From positions 3,076,001-3,140,000 of the forward strand of contig JBAJFG010000047.1 of assembly GCA_037903475.1 (NCBI GenBank): a DNA stretch of 64,000 nt, in the 5' to 3' direction. Positions 34,947-45,589 of the stretch are shown here, in pieces (the first letter of the stretch is position 1; every line of letters begins with the position of its first letter). The DNA is from Ancylostoma caninum. Lineage: Eukaryota; Nematoda; Chromadorea; Rhabditida; Ancylostomatidae. The notes under the pieces were generated by a model. That model did not search any database. It was not told the DNA's origin and saw only the letters and a list, made by a program, of their open reading frames with translations. Position numbers and translations under genes: made by a program.

Positions 34947-36224
34947 TTAGGTTGTTGCGAAATTAATTGCCGAAGTGGACACACCAGTTCAAAGTGTTTT
35001 AACTCGGCTCAAACACAATCTTTTTCATCGCTTCAGCAACCGTTCAAGTCAGTAGATCCTCCCTGACAATTCTACGAGGATTGCATGCCTCCACTACTAA
35101 AACCGAGAACACAAGGATCCGCAAACTTTTGGAAGGCGATTTCAGCATGCTCCAGATCAGCAATCTGCTGCTGTCGCAAGATTGCATCTGGAGCTCGGAA
35201 AAAAGACGTACAGTGGGGTAATGGTCCGAGGAGTGAGGTCAATGAGTGAGTGAGAGCCTTGATGCCTTAGTACATCAGTTTTGTTGTGTGAATTTTGTAG
35301 AGTGAGGCTTAACATTACTTTGGAAAAGGGGGAAATCAGTTTTTGTTCGCCACTGCCGACCATATCTATGGCAGATTTGCTGGCATCAACTCGAAATTAC
35401 AATACCAGGTCTCTGATGTTAGTGCTTGACTAGGTTGGAGAAGACTGCGGTGGATCACGCTCTTACAGCATCACCACACTCCTGACACAACCTCCCTAGT
35501 GCGAAGACGTGATTTAGAAAAAGTTGGAGAGGGAGGAAGTGTCTACCGAAACGAATTCACGTTTCTTTTTATCGTACAGGAACCGAGTTCCATTGGTAGC
35601 TGTTACGCGGTGTAGAAATGGGTAGTTTTTTAGGCGAGAAATTAAGTTAGAAAAGATGACACAGCGGATGAGACGCTGGTCATCTGTCAGATCGTGGGGT
35701 GTTCACTTCCGCACCTTTCTTGTCATGCCGATTCAAACAAATGTTTCGAAACTGTAGCATAATGAACCCCCATCCCTGCCTCCGAAGTCCAAATGGTTGG
35801 ACCCGGATTAGGGTCCACGACTCTTCTCAACGCTTGGTCGTCAGAGAACAACCTGTGGTCACGACCATAGTTGCTTTGGGGATCAAAATCGACGGAAGAA
35901 AAATTTGCGACCGAATAGCTCGCGTTTGGAAGGCGATTTGAAGCCAAAACAAATTCAAGATTACCGCAAGCATCCGACGAAGAGTGATCAAGTTTGAAGT
36001 CATGAACCATAATCACCCGAAAATCACGTCGGCTCATGATTTGTTCGCGACTTCACAAAAACCCTCAGAAAAGAGCTAGTCAGAATATCCAAGCAGCATT
36101 CGAAAGAGGAGAAAGAGATCTATCAGGAGGTCACATAAATTGGGTTCAAGTTGCTTAAATTGGGCAGAAGAGAAACGTTCAAGTGAGCATACCCCAAAAC
36201 GCAATTAATTCCGCAGCAACCTGA
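34947..36224 (-). mobile_element. Mariner-like transposon relic, 1278 bp, full length
   Basis: Terminal inverted repeats TTAGGTTGTTGCGAAATTAA...GC (left) and its inverse ending CCTGA (right) are flanked by TA. Length is right for a mariner. On the minus strand a transposase begins MSRRDFRVIMVHDFKL (36037) and stays open through RLFSDDQALRRVVDPNPG and GMGVHYATVSKHL (HTH region). After frameshifts come NGTRFLYDKKKREFVSVD and fragments towards 35160. The TGDE-type first catalytic Asp segment and the HDNARPH-type second one are not recognisable, so it is inactive. Confidence 0.8.
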
Positions 36225-36480
36225 TAATTATATGATTATAATCATGCAAATTTATAGATATTTCTGGATCAGCTTTGTTTGCAGCAGAGCGATGGCCCTG
36301 CGTAACAGACTCGCTATCTTGCTCTGTCGAGAGTGCTGTCTTTTATTCACTCACAAGGGAAATGCAAGAGAAGAGTATATATTTATATACTACACAGTAT
36401 ATATTTAATTGCTGCCCTGATTTACAAAAATTAGGAATCCCGCCGTACTAGTATACGTGTTGAAGCACCCATCCGTCAAC

Positions 36481-36548
36481 GACGCTGTGGCCGAGAGGGG
36501 AAGATACTGAACTGTTAGGCAAAGGGTCGAGGGTTTGAGCATAAGCAT
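36481..36548 (+). repeat. tRNA-like relic
   Basis: TGGCCGAGAGG (36488-36498) fits the A box of a Leu/Ser-type tRNA and GGGTTTGAGC (36531-36540) is a weak B box. The arms do not fold convincingly. Low confidence. Confidence 0.25.
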
Positions 36549-37278
36549 ACGTTTTGTATTTTTGTTTTTTATTGCTCCTATGTCGTTGAAATCGAACTAA
36601 AAAGATTAGGAGACAATACCTGTCCTCACTATTATACTAGCCATGAAACAACTTCATTATATTGAACGTAGTTTAATGATCGTACAATTCCATATAGTAC
36701 TATAGTGTAGTTACTCCGTCGCTGGTACGTCGGTCAATCGCAGAGCATTCGAGTCCAACTGTAACGGTATCATGGCGAAGTTATGCGATTGGTCAATGGA
36801 TATTGATAGAAAACACATATGAGAGGGAAAAACCTGGTACGGTCAGGTGCTACGTCCCTACAATGTCTGCGTTCCTTTATCAGATGTCGCTCTGCCACTG
36901 GTCTATTTTTACTTTTCCGGAAGCCTTTTTATACCTCTGTACATTATCATGCTGTGGTCTCAGACCCCTGCCGCCAGACCACAGACTCTTGGGTCACCCT
37001 GTGGATTCCTCATAAAGCAAGAGCTTCTGAGAGAGCTTTCCCATCTTTGATGCAGCCTGAACACATGTTTCACACGGAGAACTTCCAAGAAGAGTAGTAG
37101 TCGCAACTTCAGTGCACATTGAACCTGTAAGCATTTTCGTGGAACTGTGAAAATGTTGACCGATGACATCTTTATTCGAGAATGTCACACGAGACGAACA
37201 TGAAAACGCTGCGTGACTAGAATCTACAAAGCATGTGGAAAGGCGCTCATGTCGTTGTAATGCAAAGCAGAGCTCTCA

Positions 37279-38846
37279 TCAGATTCTTTTGATATTTCTG
37301 CGCTTGTTGGACCTTCTTCCCTTCTTCTTCTTGTTCTTCCACGGGCCCCAACCCCAGCCCCAACCACCATGCTGGAAAAGATGTATTTAGTATTACGATG
37401 ATGTAGAACAAAATAGCAGAACTCACATAGTACAACGGTGCAGCCGCAGCTACAACGGGGATACGGACAGCTGGAAAAGAGGAATTCCATAAATTCAATA
37501 AGGCGAGGACTTACTTTGATAGTATTCCTAGTGATCAATATCGTGTTCCACTTACCAAAATGTGCCCAATCTTTTTCTGACAAATGTTTCTAAAGACTAT
37601 ACGTAGCAATGGTTCAAGTTTTACACGTACGGAGTCAAATTTTAAGAGAGAAAATGTGACGAACCACCGTGTCCATATCCGTGCTCAAAACCTTGGTCAG
37701 TGCTGACATCGGACCTGTAATATTAGTGTTTCGCAAAAAGCTTGATTGAAACTCGATGTTTGTTCTGGTGCCTGAGAAAGTCTCTGGTTTTCATTTCAAA
37801 ATTTTAAAATGCGAATTAATTTGTTGCGGCCAGCGAACGTGTAATGTCTGGTCTGCCTTAACTCTAGACGTAATTCAAAATAATTATTTATTTTCTGCAA
37901 GTGGCGTCACTCCCAACCAGCCAATTATGCGGCCTCTTTACTCCTCCCCTAGTGTTGCATGCTTATCTATGAAACCCCCCCCCCTTTAAGGTCATCCCTG
38001 GCTTGAACCACAGCAGATTAATGAAAATTCATGGAAGAACCAATTATATATGAGTTATCTGACATGTGCAGTAGGTGAATTTAAACTAGCACAGCTGGCA
38101 GTAGTGAACGGAATGTCCATAAGAATTGTATTATGAGGTGTAGGGTTGTCATTATAAGACCACCTCTATCAAGCAGCAAGGTACTTATAAAATGCTGTTC
38201 AAATGTATTTTGGAATGCTGCTGAGAAAATATATCAGCGGCGACGTTATGATACCTGTAGAGGATCTCTTACTAGAAATTATCCCATTCTTTGCAAGTTC
38301 AACTTCCTAAATAAGGCGACGTCGTTCGAGCCATATCGCCTTTTTTTAGAGCAGGAGTTCCCCTACACCTTTAATGCTGCCCAGAACATGATTCGTTAGA
38401 GTTTCTTGTCGTCGTAGTTTTTGGACTAGTATAAATCCAGGATTTTCTAAGTTTTTCTTTTTGAATAAAAAAAATTTCCGGAACATTCTCCATGGATGTG
38501 GTCCAACTAGATGTAGGTCTCTGAAGAAATAAAAAGTGAAGCAAACTAAATTATTATACCCGTAAACCTGACACTATTCAGCGATATTTGTTTTGTGATA
38601 CCTATTAGTATGAGCTAGAGTAGCTAGGAATGTAGGAATGCGCCACGACATTAATGCGGATGCTCGCGAAGTATTTCGATAATTATCCCAAGCTCAACCC
38701 TATATTCCCATTAACAAAGCTATGCCGCAACTTCTGTGTTTAACAATCACTGTCACGTACTAGGAGCTCATGTCTCATATTCAGATGCAAACGTACCCCT
38801 GAGTGGAGAGAACAAGGAAGGCTAGAAGAATACACAGAATTTTCAT
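37279..38846 (-). CDS. GPWK-family small secreted peptide, copy G (4-exon form)
   Basis: Four minus-strand exons: 38846-38797, 37714-37665, 37470-37427 and 37371-37279, 237 nt, 78 residues plus TGA. Exon 1 is the signal peptide MKILCILLAFLVLSTQG. Exon 2 gives SDVSTDQGFEHGYGHG. Exon 3 gives AVRIPVVAAAAPLYY, a short hydrophobic segment. Exon 4 gives HGGWGWGWGPWKNKKKK followed by an Arg/Lys-rich tail ending NIKRI. Phases are 2-1-0; the fourth intron of A, B, D and J is absent, so the micro-exon is lost or fused. All sites are GT-AG. AATAAAG lies about 110 nt past the stop (minus, near 37172). The strongly basic C-terminus (about ten Lys/Arg in twenty residues) would bind acidic surfaces. Function unknown. 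Its closest relative is copy H. Confidence 0.85.
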
Positions 38847-38880
38847 GGCCAATGGTGGTGCGTATGGCCCAATGCCCTCC

Positions 38881-38958
38881 TTTTTATATTCTTTCCATCA
38901 TTTACAACTCAGAGGGAATTTCTGCGAAAAAACCCGAAGTAAACCTGAAATTCTGGAT
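38881..38958 (-). promoter_or_regulatory. Promoter of copy G: TATA box and conserved upstream element
   Basis: Minus strand: CCAGAATTTCAGGTTTAC, spacer, GTTTTTTCGCAGA (38958-38921), then TATAAAAAGGAGGGC (38888 down to 38874), about 35 nt before the ATG at 38846. Confidence 0.75.
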
Positions 38959-38999
38959 TTTAGACGGAATAATCGCACCTTGACTGAAATTCCATGGTG

Positions 39000-40340
39000 A
39001 GCAAAAAGTTTCCTTCGACAACAGTGACGATTACACTGACTCCAAGAATCAAATGGCAAATGATGAGGTTCATAAACTTGCATTACCTGACTTCCCTATG
39101 AATTTTTTCTCGTATTTCTTTACCCATTTGTTCACCACAGTTTGAAATTCCGAACCATCAATCTCGGCGGCACCATTGTGCGACTTAGACTAATGGGTTA
39201 GCCTCGTTAATTTCGCTTTGAAGCATGATTTTATTACTGTGATGTTGAAAAAAACCGTTATTCACAGAATTAACAGACACAAGACTTTCCACTGCTTAGC
39301 AGTTATTACTGCTACAACGCATCGTTTCGTTCAATTGAATTGGTGATGATTGAAACTTTACGCTCAGAGATAAATCATGGGAGAAATCTATTGTTGAAAT
39401 ATAGAAGAAAGAAAACACACTGTAAACAAGGAAGTAGATGAAACAAATACAGAGACATAGGCCATACTCTGTATTTCTATTGTATTACGCGTATGCTGCA
39501 TCGAACAAGCATGGTAGTTGTGTCAGCGTTGAACACAAGTATGGAATCAGACTCTCACGACGCTGTGCCCCCTGTGTACTTCTCCAGTCACCATCATTTT
39601 CTGCTCTGTTCGCTAGCTCTTGAACTCTTGACTCACTGAAGAAAAATGTGACTCCATCACGTTGCCATACTTTTGACCGTTAAGAAGTGAGTGAAACAGT
39701 GCCGACCTAAATTTCCTTTGAAGAGAAATTGAGAAATGGGCTCAGGGTTAGCGCAAACTCATCGCTTGTGATAAAAATGGTTTCAGGTACTTATAATGAT
39801 AAATTTTGATCCGTGAAAAAAGTTACTACTTTTATCAGTCATATGAAGAACTGTAGCTTTAAAGGATCACCACTGACCTTATACTAGCACGATTTGGCCA
39901 TGGGCCATGCGTGGCCCAATGAACATGTTCAAGAAATCGCCTGTTGTTTTATGAGTAGCGCGATCAGTTTCAAAAGCGTATTTGTGGTTCCTTCACACAT
40001 GGACCACCACAATAGTCTACCCGTGTGATACGATTATTCGTCCACTATCATCTCTTCTGCAATAAAATCAACAATAAAATAGGATATAATCGCCAGAAGC
40101 TTCAGCATTTCTCCTGCACAAAGACTGACTATCGATTTCCATCTTGCAAACTTCGAAGAACTTTCTGCCTTTCTGTGTCCTTCATCATATGTCAAAGTGC
40201 ACAGACATTAGTGGCGGTAGGTGCACAAGCTTGCGACAAAAAACCGATTAGTGGATAGCTTATAAGCAGAGTGCAGAGACACGCTTTAGGCTAGATCCTT
40301 TCGAAATCTGCATTTATATGGCGGCTCCATGAGCGGTCAA
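39000..40340. repeat. 5' flank of copy G, part of a segmental duplication with the flank of copy H
   Basis: No gene is supported. Stretches at about 39330-39430 and 40130-40230 (GTCCTTCATCATATGTCAAA) match 51780-51870 and 52200-52260 (TATCCTTCATCATATTTCAA), in the same order relative to G and H. Confidence 0.5.
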
Positions 40341-40347
40341 CTTACTA

Positions 40348-40930
40348 TTAGGTTGTCGGAAAAGTATCCCGCCAGTTAGTTTAGTATCTTGCATCATATC
40401 TCAAGATTTATTTGAACTTTTCATCCTGTGTGTATATATTGGTCGATCAATGATCTACCTACATCTAATTTGCTTTCGCATTTCGTTACGGTTACGGCTG
40501 AAAAAATGTCCTTGACACCTTGTAAGTTCGACCGCTTCTGCTTTACAAATCCAGAAAACGTAGTAACGCAAGCGATGCAACGAAGAATATATGTGATGCA
40601 ATAGGCGCTTCGACTTTCACTTACGATATGGCAAAAGTTTGGTTCCGCAAGTTCGAAAATGGCGACTTCGACTTCGGTGACGAACGAAGGTCTGATAGGC
40701 TGACCGAGTGACGAGCGCCTTCTGCAGGTGGTTGAAGAGGATCCGCGAGATGAGGCGTGACACCCGTGAGCTGGCAGAGGAACCCTTGCCATCACGACAC
40801 TATAGCTCAGCCCATCTTCATCGCTTCGGAAAGACATGGAGGTTTGCCGTATGGATACCTCATGGTCTGAGTAGGCATCAACCTCACGTGTGGAGGGCTG
40901 CATGCATCAACTTTTTAACATTTTGACGAA
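40348..40930 (+). pseudogene. Truncated mariner transposase relic
   Basis: It starts at TA with TTAGGTTGTCGGAAAAGT. The plus strand then encodes, across stops and shifts, AKVWFRKFENGDFDFGDERR, an ELAE segment and HLHRFGKTWRFAVWIPHGLS, matching in order the N-terminal HTH region of mariner transposases (WFRRFKNGDF type, then HLHKLGK...WVPHEL type). No catalytic region or right terminus was found. A 160-codon frame on the opposite strand (40421-40903) is a shadow. Confidence 0.75.
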
Positions 40931-41495
40931 CTTTCCCCTGGCTCGACAACCTGGTCACCGCACAGTGTGTAATTTCGAAAATCTAGCAGCTCAAAATTAT
41001 TTTCTGGAGAACCTGTGGATAAATCCTGTTGTTTTTTAGTATGTATACTCTGCCTGTTCTGTTGCTTCTAGGCACTGGACGTAACCTATGGACGCCAAGG
41101 TTTTCTAATAGTTTTGCGTTAGAGCCTTAGAGTACAGAAACATGTGGTGGGAAATAATTTTTTGTGCAGCAGCTGCATCACATAAATTTCAATCTCTACG
41201 TGTGTTTGCAACAAATAAACGTGTAAAACATGCATACACACTCCAGTTTCGAGACTGTATACATTTCCATGATGAGCCTGACGTGAGCTAACATATTAAC
41301 TGCTAGATATTTTATGAGAACATGCAATCGAGAAAGTCGTTATCCTAGGACTGTTACTGATATACATGGCCTAATCGGTTCCAGAATATTGATTTACATG
41401 GATTTGCTGTGAATGCTAGAAATTCCTATGGGATTTGTTAAGGGTGGGCTCGAAAAAGGTATTCGCCGGTAGGGTGACCCAGCATAGGACATCTT

Positions 41496-41951
41496 TCAAG
41501 ACAATATTATTCCATTTTTGATTGGTAGTTTCTTCACCAAATATTCTAACCTGGTTAATTTTTCTCTGAGTAGCTTCTTCTTTTCTGATTTCAATATTTT
41601 TTTTATTCCAATTACAGCCTCAAAAGCGACGCCTTGCTTTTTCTCACTTGCTTTCATGATATGCATTGGAGCGAGCCCAACAAATCTTAGGTGTTGCTCA
41701 GATGGATCTCGTGCCACATAACAGCATAATTTACCATTGCCTGCAGTGACACTCTGGAAAAGGAAGTCTTTATGGAGTTGTGAGCTCGTTTTTTTGACCA
41801 TGTTAAAAAGATCTGCCCAAGAGACTGGCGGTTTCGGCCCACACAGAAGTGTTTTCTGCAGTGATAAGCAGATGGTTGCAAAAATAACACGCATGCTTTT
41901 ATGCAGGAAGACTAGTGCTAGCCAGTACACTTTGATTTTTAGCGGAGACAT
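41496..41951 (-). CDS. Unrecognised 151-codon open frame
   Basis: The longest single open frame in this part of the window and not obviously repetitive. Central segments such as KLCCYVARDPSEQHLRFVGL and APMHIMKASEKKQGVAFEAV, followed by a lysine-rich amphipathic stretch (KKILKSEKKKLLREKLTRL), look like protein rather than chance, but I know no family for it. It has no intron, no clear promoter, and lies between a mariner relic and a hammerhead-like motif. It may be a retroposed gene fragment, the inside of an unknown element, or chance. An overlapping plus-strand frame (41737-42105) is probably a shadow. Confidence 0.3.
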   Translation of the reverse strand: MSPLKIKVYWLALVFLHKSMRVIFATICLSLQKTLLCGPKPPVSWADLFNMVKKTSSQLHKDFLFQSVTAGNGKLCCYVARDPSEQHLRFVGLAPMHIMKASEKKQGVAFEAVIGIKKILKSEKKKLLREKLTRLEYLVKKLPIKNGIILS

Positions 41952-42182
41952 TTGGTCCGTTTTTTATATCCAACCGAAAGTGCAATTAGGTCATGTGCTT
42001 AATCGCTCGATTTTCAAACGAGTTTTGATTTCTTCCAAATGTCTGATAAATGCGGTTACTAGGAAATATGAACGCTTGTTCCAAGATCTATTTAAAAAAT
42101 TCTGACAGCAAATTCAGACGACAAAAGAGACAGCAGAAACAACTCATGAAATACTCATCTGTTTTACGTAGGCGCTGTTTCA

Positions 42183-42218
42183 GGCTCTGACGAAGGCGAA
42201 GTCGCCGAAACGTCGGCC
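42183..42218 (+). ncRNA. Hammerhead-ribozyme-like motif, solitary Penelope-like terminus
   Basis: GGCT (helix I), CTGACGA, GGCG-AAGT-CGCC (helix II, 4 bp with tetraloop), GAAA, CG (minimal palindromic helix III), TC, GGCC (helix I). It is followed by AATAAAGAAGTTTAACAA, the same tail as the nested Penelope-like element (inverse near 32035-32055). No coding region of such an element lies beside it. This is the best-formed of the hammerhead-like motifs here. Confidence 0.65.
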
Positions 42219-42239
42219 AATAAAGAAGTTTAACAACCT

Positions 42240-43830
42240 CGTGCATCGCTAACAGAAGCATACAAATATTAGAATATCATGCCGAGGTTTGAAGAAGACC
42301 GGACTTGGGATCTGATACGCGAAGTTCTGAAACTTTTAAAAAAAATCGGCTCAAGACTTTCTGACCACCCTAATATTATTCACTCAAACTCTTACAAATC
42401 AAACACATTGAGAAACGTTTATACTGGTCTCTTCCTGCCTTCGCGACGGAGTTTAGACCTAGGGCATGAACGACAATTGAGGCCCGAAAAAAATTTCTGA
42501 GGTTTTTTTCTTCCTCCTTCTCTGTGAGCGATCCCAGATTCGTAGCGCCAGTGGATTAGTGAGCGCAAGTCCACACCTCCACCACCTCCACGACTACCAA
42601 TTGACACATCCATGTGATCGATGTCAAGGAAGTTTGCGCACGATTTCTCTGCTGTTATGAGTTCGTGGAGTTGGAACACCAACGGTCACTTTGTCTTCTG
42701 CACCTCGTTTCTTGAGGCACTGCTGTCCTAGCGGACCCATTTTTTATGGGCGAACTAGCAGCTATACCTTCTTTACAAAACTACCCTTTTTCCCAGCAAA
42801 GCGCTGTTTTTCCAACTTAAATTTAACGTCGACCTGAGACATATGATCACTTTTAGAAACATTAGATTCAGTGATGATAAAGGTCAGATATGATCTGCGA
42901 GAGAGGTCTTTCCTACTGCATCTGATCTCCTGAAGAACTGCCCTTACTCTACGCGATTTTCGCTGATGACGCTCTGTTCCACATTGGAAGAAAAATCAAG
43001 AAAAATCATCGTCCAAAGGTGCCTAATTTTTGCGGCCCTCCAAGGTAACATAACTAAATTCTGTCTTCTCTCGTGCTGATGCGCTTCGTTGTAAACATGC
43101 TGCTCCTAGTGCTTGTAGTGTTCCATCTGGACTTCCTCGTTAACAGGTGAATTCATCGCCCTCTGCAAAGAACACGGTCCACCTCGCAGTTTTGCAATGG
43201 GTTCATTTCTCGTGGATTTCCTCGATGTGTGTAATGTAGAACTGCGACATCCGGCATGTATATGGGAACAGCTCTTCAACAGCAGAGCATCGTACTGCAA
43301 ATTGGATGGCGCACTTATATTGCTGCAAAAAATTGGCGATCAAGAAACAAGATTGTGCGGTGATGCTTCATAGCTTGATCTTGGTTCGTTTCAAATTCGA
43401 AATAGTTATAACGCGGAACGTTGATGTGAGGTTACGAAATGTGGAAATAATACAGAAGCTTTTTCGCAATGGGGATGGACTTTGCGACGAAGTTTGAAAC
43501 AGTATTTAAGCTGGACCCTGTATGTGGGCCGTGGGTTTATTAAATCCGCTCGTTTGTTCGCAGCTGATTGTGTTGTATTCAAACACTAATACTTTTTATC
43601 CATCAATTGCAGATATTTTGTTTGTTTTTATTTTCATTTATTTCTATTATTCTTCTGTTATCCTTTAAAGATTTTCTGCAGTGTATCAAACCTTTAACCA
43701 GCGTTACCATTGAGTTATGGCGACGGCAGTTCGCCGTTTTCTGCAGGGAAGTGGTTTGGGTGAGTGTTCGTTTCAGATTTGTGATATGCGCGGGGCCTAC
43801 TTTCTGGCTCGCACATCAGCTCCGAGTCCA
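42240..43830. other. Gene-free stretch, nothing firm
   Basis: A segment at 42278-42320 (ATGCCGAGGTTTGAAGAAGA, then CCGGACTTGGGATCTG) resembles 28611-28650 (ATGCCGGAGTTTACGG, then CCGGACTTGGGAACTG), so both belong to a dispersed repeat I cannot name. No gene is supported. Confidence 0.4.
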
Positions 43831-43860
43831 GTATTTCGACTCGTGCTGCCTTTAACTTGC

Positions 43861-43940
43861 TTGGATGGGAAAACCAAGACATATTTTGAGAGTCACACAT
43901 GTTCTGTGCCCGGGCCTATTTAAGGGCATAACATTGCGTC
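43861..43940 (+). repeat. Dispersed repeat, copy 1 (second copy at 52381-52460)
   Basis: Both copies contain GATGGGAAAACCAAG, a GAGAGT segment, CCCGGGCCTATTTAAGG and TAACATTGCGT in the same order and spacing. CCTATTTAAGG is TATA-like, so this could be part of an element's promoter, but no associated gene is visible. The second copy lies upstream of the copy-I remnant. Confidence 0.6.
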
Positions 43941-44504
43941 ACATTTTTAACATATGAGGGTCGTTTAAAATGTTTCCGGAATCACCACCAAGGAGTTGTT
44001 CTTTTTCAAAAATTTAGAAAAAGAGCCTTAAGTGGAAACGCTTTCGGTCCCTCCTCAACTAACTGTTTGAACACTATCTTAAGCTTGTTTCTCTTTATCC
44101 CTTTTTATCGCTGCATTTAAAAAATCCATCATTTTTGCAGTGCCACGTGCCTTTATTGATTTTGTTTCCCCCGTGTTATTATGCCTGTATCTACGCGTTC
44201 TTCTCACCGCTCAGATGTTGGAAATCTTCCTTCTCAAATCACCAAGACAAAAAACGTTACTGATCGCATCTCATCTTTTTCACACCTCGACAAGTCAGGG
44301 TCTGAAGGTATCTCAGAAGATGTTAACTTCGAATCTGTTCTCACTTAGGAAATCATCAAATCGATCCTGGAGAGGAACAAGAGGAACACTGACCCTCTGA
44401 TTGAGAGGATGGTCTTGACCCTCAAAACTCGTGTCCCAGAAAATGTTGCCGATACTGTGGAAGCCGAAAAGAGGGGCCGCCGCATCGTGATCTCTGAGCT
44501 ACTA

Positions 44505-45152
44505 CTCTGAACTTTCTGCCCGCGGTGGACCCGCGGTACGAGGTCGATCCGCGGTGGATCCGCGGTTGCCCGCGATAAATCCGCACATGCCCACGGTGGA
44601 CAACCGGGAGTGACGTCACTCTTGCGCTATGCCCGCACGTGCCCGCGGCGTATCCGCACATGTCCGCGGTGGACCCGCACTTGCCCGCGGTGGACCCGCA
44701 GTAGAGCTGATTGCGTCGTCAATGCCAACAACACCTCCACGCACGATGCACACATGGCCGAGTGGATAAGAGAGCGGACTTCGAAACATGAGTTCGAAAA
44801 GGTACGTGGGTTCGAATCCAGTGGTGCAAAAACGCTTTCAGGATGAAATATCAATGCCATTGTGGATTTGCCTCCTCCTCCTCCTCAGAGTCTTCGATAC
44901 AGGACCATTTTTAGAAGAAAATAACCAGTCCCTTGAAAATGTATGTTCCCTCGGTGGACCCGCACATGCCCGCGGTGGAGCCGCACATGCCCGCGGTGGA
45001 GCCGCAGTACATCCGCGGTGGAGCCGCTGGAGCCGCACATGCCCGCGGTGGAGCCGCAGTACATCCGCGGTGGAGCCGAACATGCCCGCGGTGGCGAACC
45101 GCGGATCCACCTCGGGCGTACCGCGGATCCACCGCGGGCAGAAAGTTCAGAG
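44505..45152. mobile_element. 648-bp MITE carrying a GC-rich minisatellite and a tRNA-Ser-like core
   Basis: Ends are CTCTGAACTTTCTGCCCGCG and the inverse, flanked by TA. Inverted arms continue for about 60 bp (GTGGATCCGCGG type). Inside each arm are tandem copies of a roughly 20-bp unit, CCGCACATGCCCGCGGTGGA (about 44515-44705 and 44950-45110). A tRNA-like sequence lies between the two blocks. The element sits inside the LINE ORF1. Its base composition is far more GC-rich than its surroundings. The 215-codon frame running through it is a repeat translation joined to LINE ORF1. Confidence 0.8.
44749..44828 (+). tRNA. tRNA-Ser(CGA)-like sequence, probably a pseudogene
   Basis: The A box TGGCCGAGTGG (44755-44765) continues as ATAAGAGAGCGGAC, an anticodon-loop-like TTCGAAA suggests Ser(CGA), a variable arm follows, and the B box is GGGTTCGAATCC (44808-44819). 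The anticodon 3' stem and T stem contain mismatches and the acceptor ends (GCACACA, GTGGTGC) pair only partly, so I regard it as a decayed or co-opted tRNA inside the MITE. Internal Pol III boxes look intact. Confidence 0.45.
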
Positions 45153-45589
45153 TACAGGGGGTCTGTATCAGCCTCTGTCAGTTCGCCAGAAAGACCTAGA
45201 AGATAGAGCGGCCAGCATCCTGGATACTTTAAAAGTGGACTGTCGCCCTGAGGTCACCTACAGGATGGGCAGGCAAGAACCAGGTCTTGTCAAGGTGATC
45301 CTCCCCTCGAAGGCCAACTGGATTATTGCCTTGGATTATTGCCGCTTCCTGAGCCGCACCGAATTTTCGAGAGTGTTTTTTCGAAGAACTATGACAAAAT
45401 CTGAGCGCACCCGCGAATATGATCTTCGCCAGTAGGCCCACGAACGGAATAGGGGCAAAACTTGAGTGGGTGGGTAACTAGCGAGTGGGTCGTGTACAGT
45501 AGGAGCTTAAACACATATCCGACCTCCCTCATTACTCTATCTAACTAACCTCCTCATAACTCTACTCAGGGGAAAATTCTGAGCTGGCC

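Larger units (their letters stand above)
44180..45435 (+). pseudogene. LINE ORF1 (CR1/RTE-like), split by a MITE
   Basis: ORF1 begins ATGCCTGTATCTACGCGTTC (MPVSTRSSHRSDVGNLP). After one stop it continues as EIIKSILERNKRN, RMVLTLKTRVPENVADTVEA and EKRGRRIVISEL up to the insertion at 44505. Beyond the insertion (from 45153) it resumes as SVRQKDLEDRAASILDTLKV, TYRMGRQEPGLVKVILPSKA and EFSRVFFRRTMTKSERTREY, ending at 45435. This is the nucleic-acid-binding ORF1 of a nematode non-LTR element. A stop, a small frameshift at the insertion and the insertion itself inactivate it. Confidence 0.7.

Noticed and set aside
40421..40903. 160-codon minus-strand frame
   Set aside because: Opposite strand of a mariner transposase relic.
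44788..45435. 215-codon open frame
   Set aside because: Its first half translates minisatellite inside a MITE; only the last 90 or so codons are LINE ORF1.
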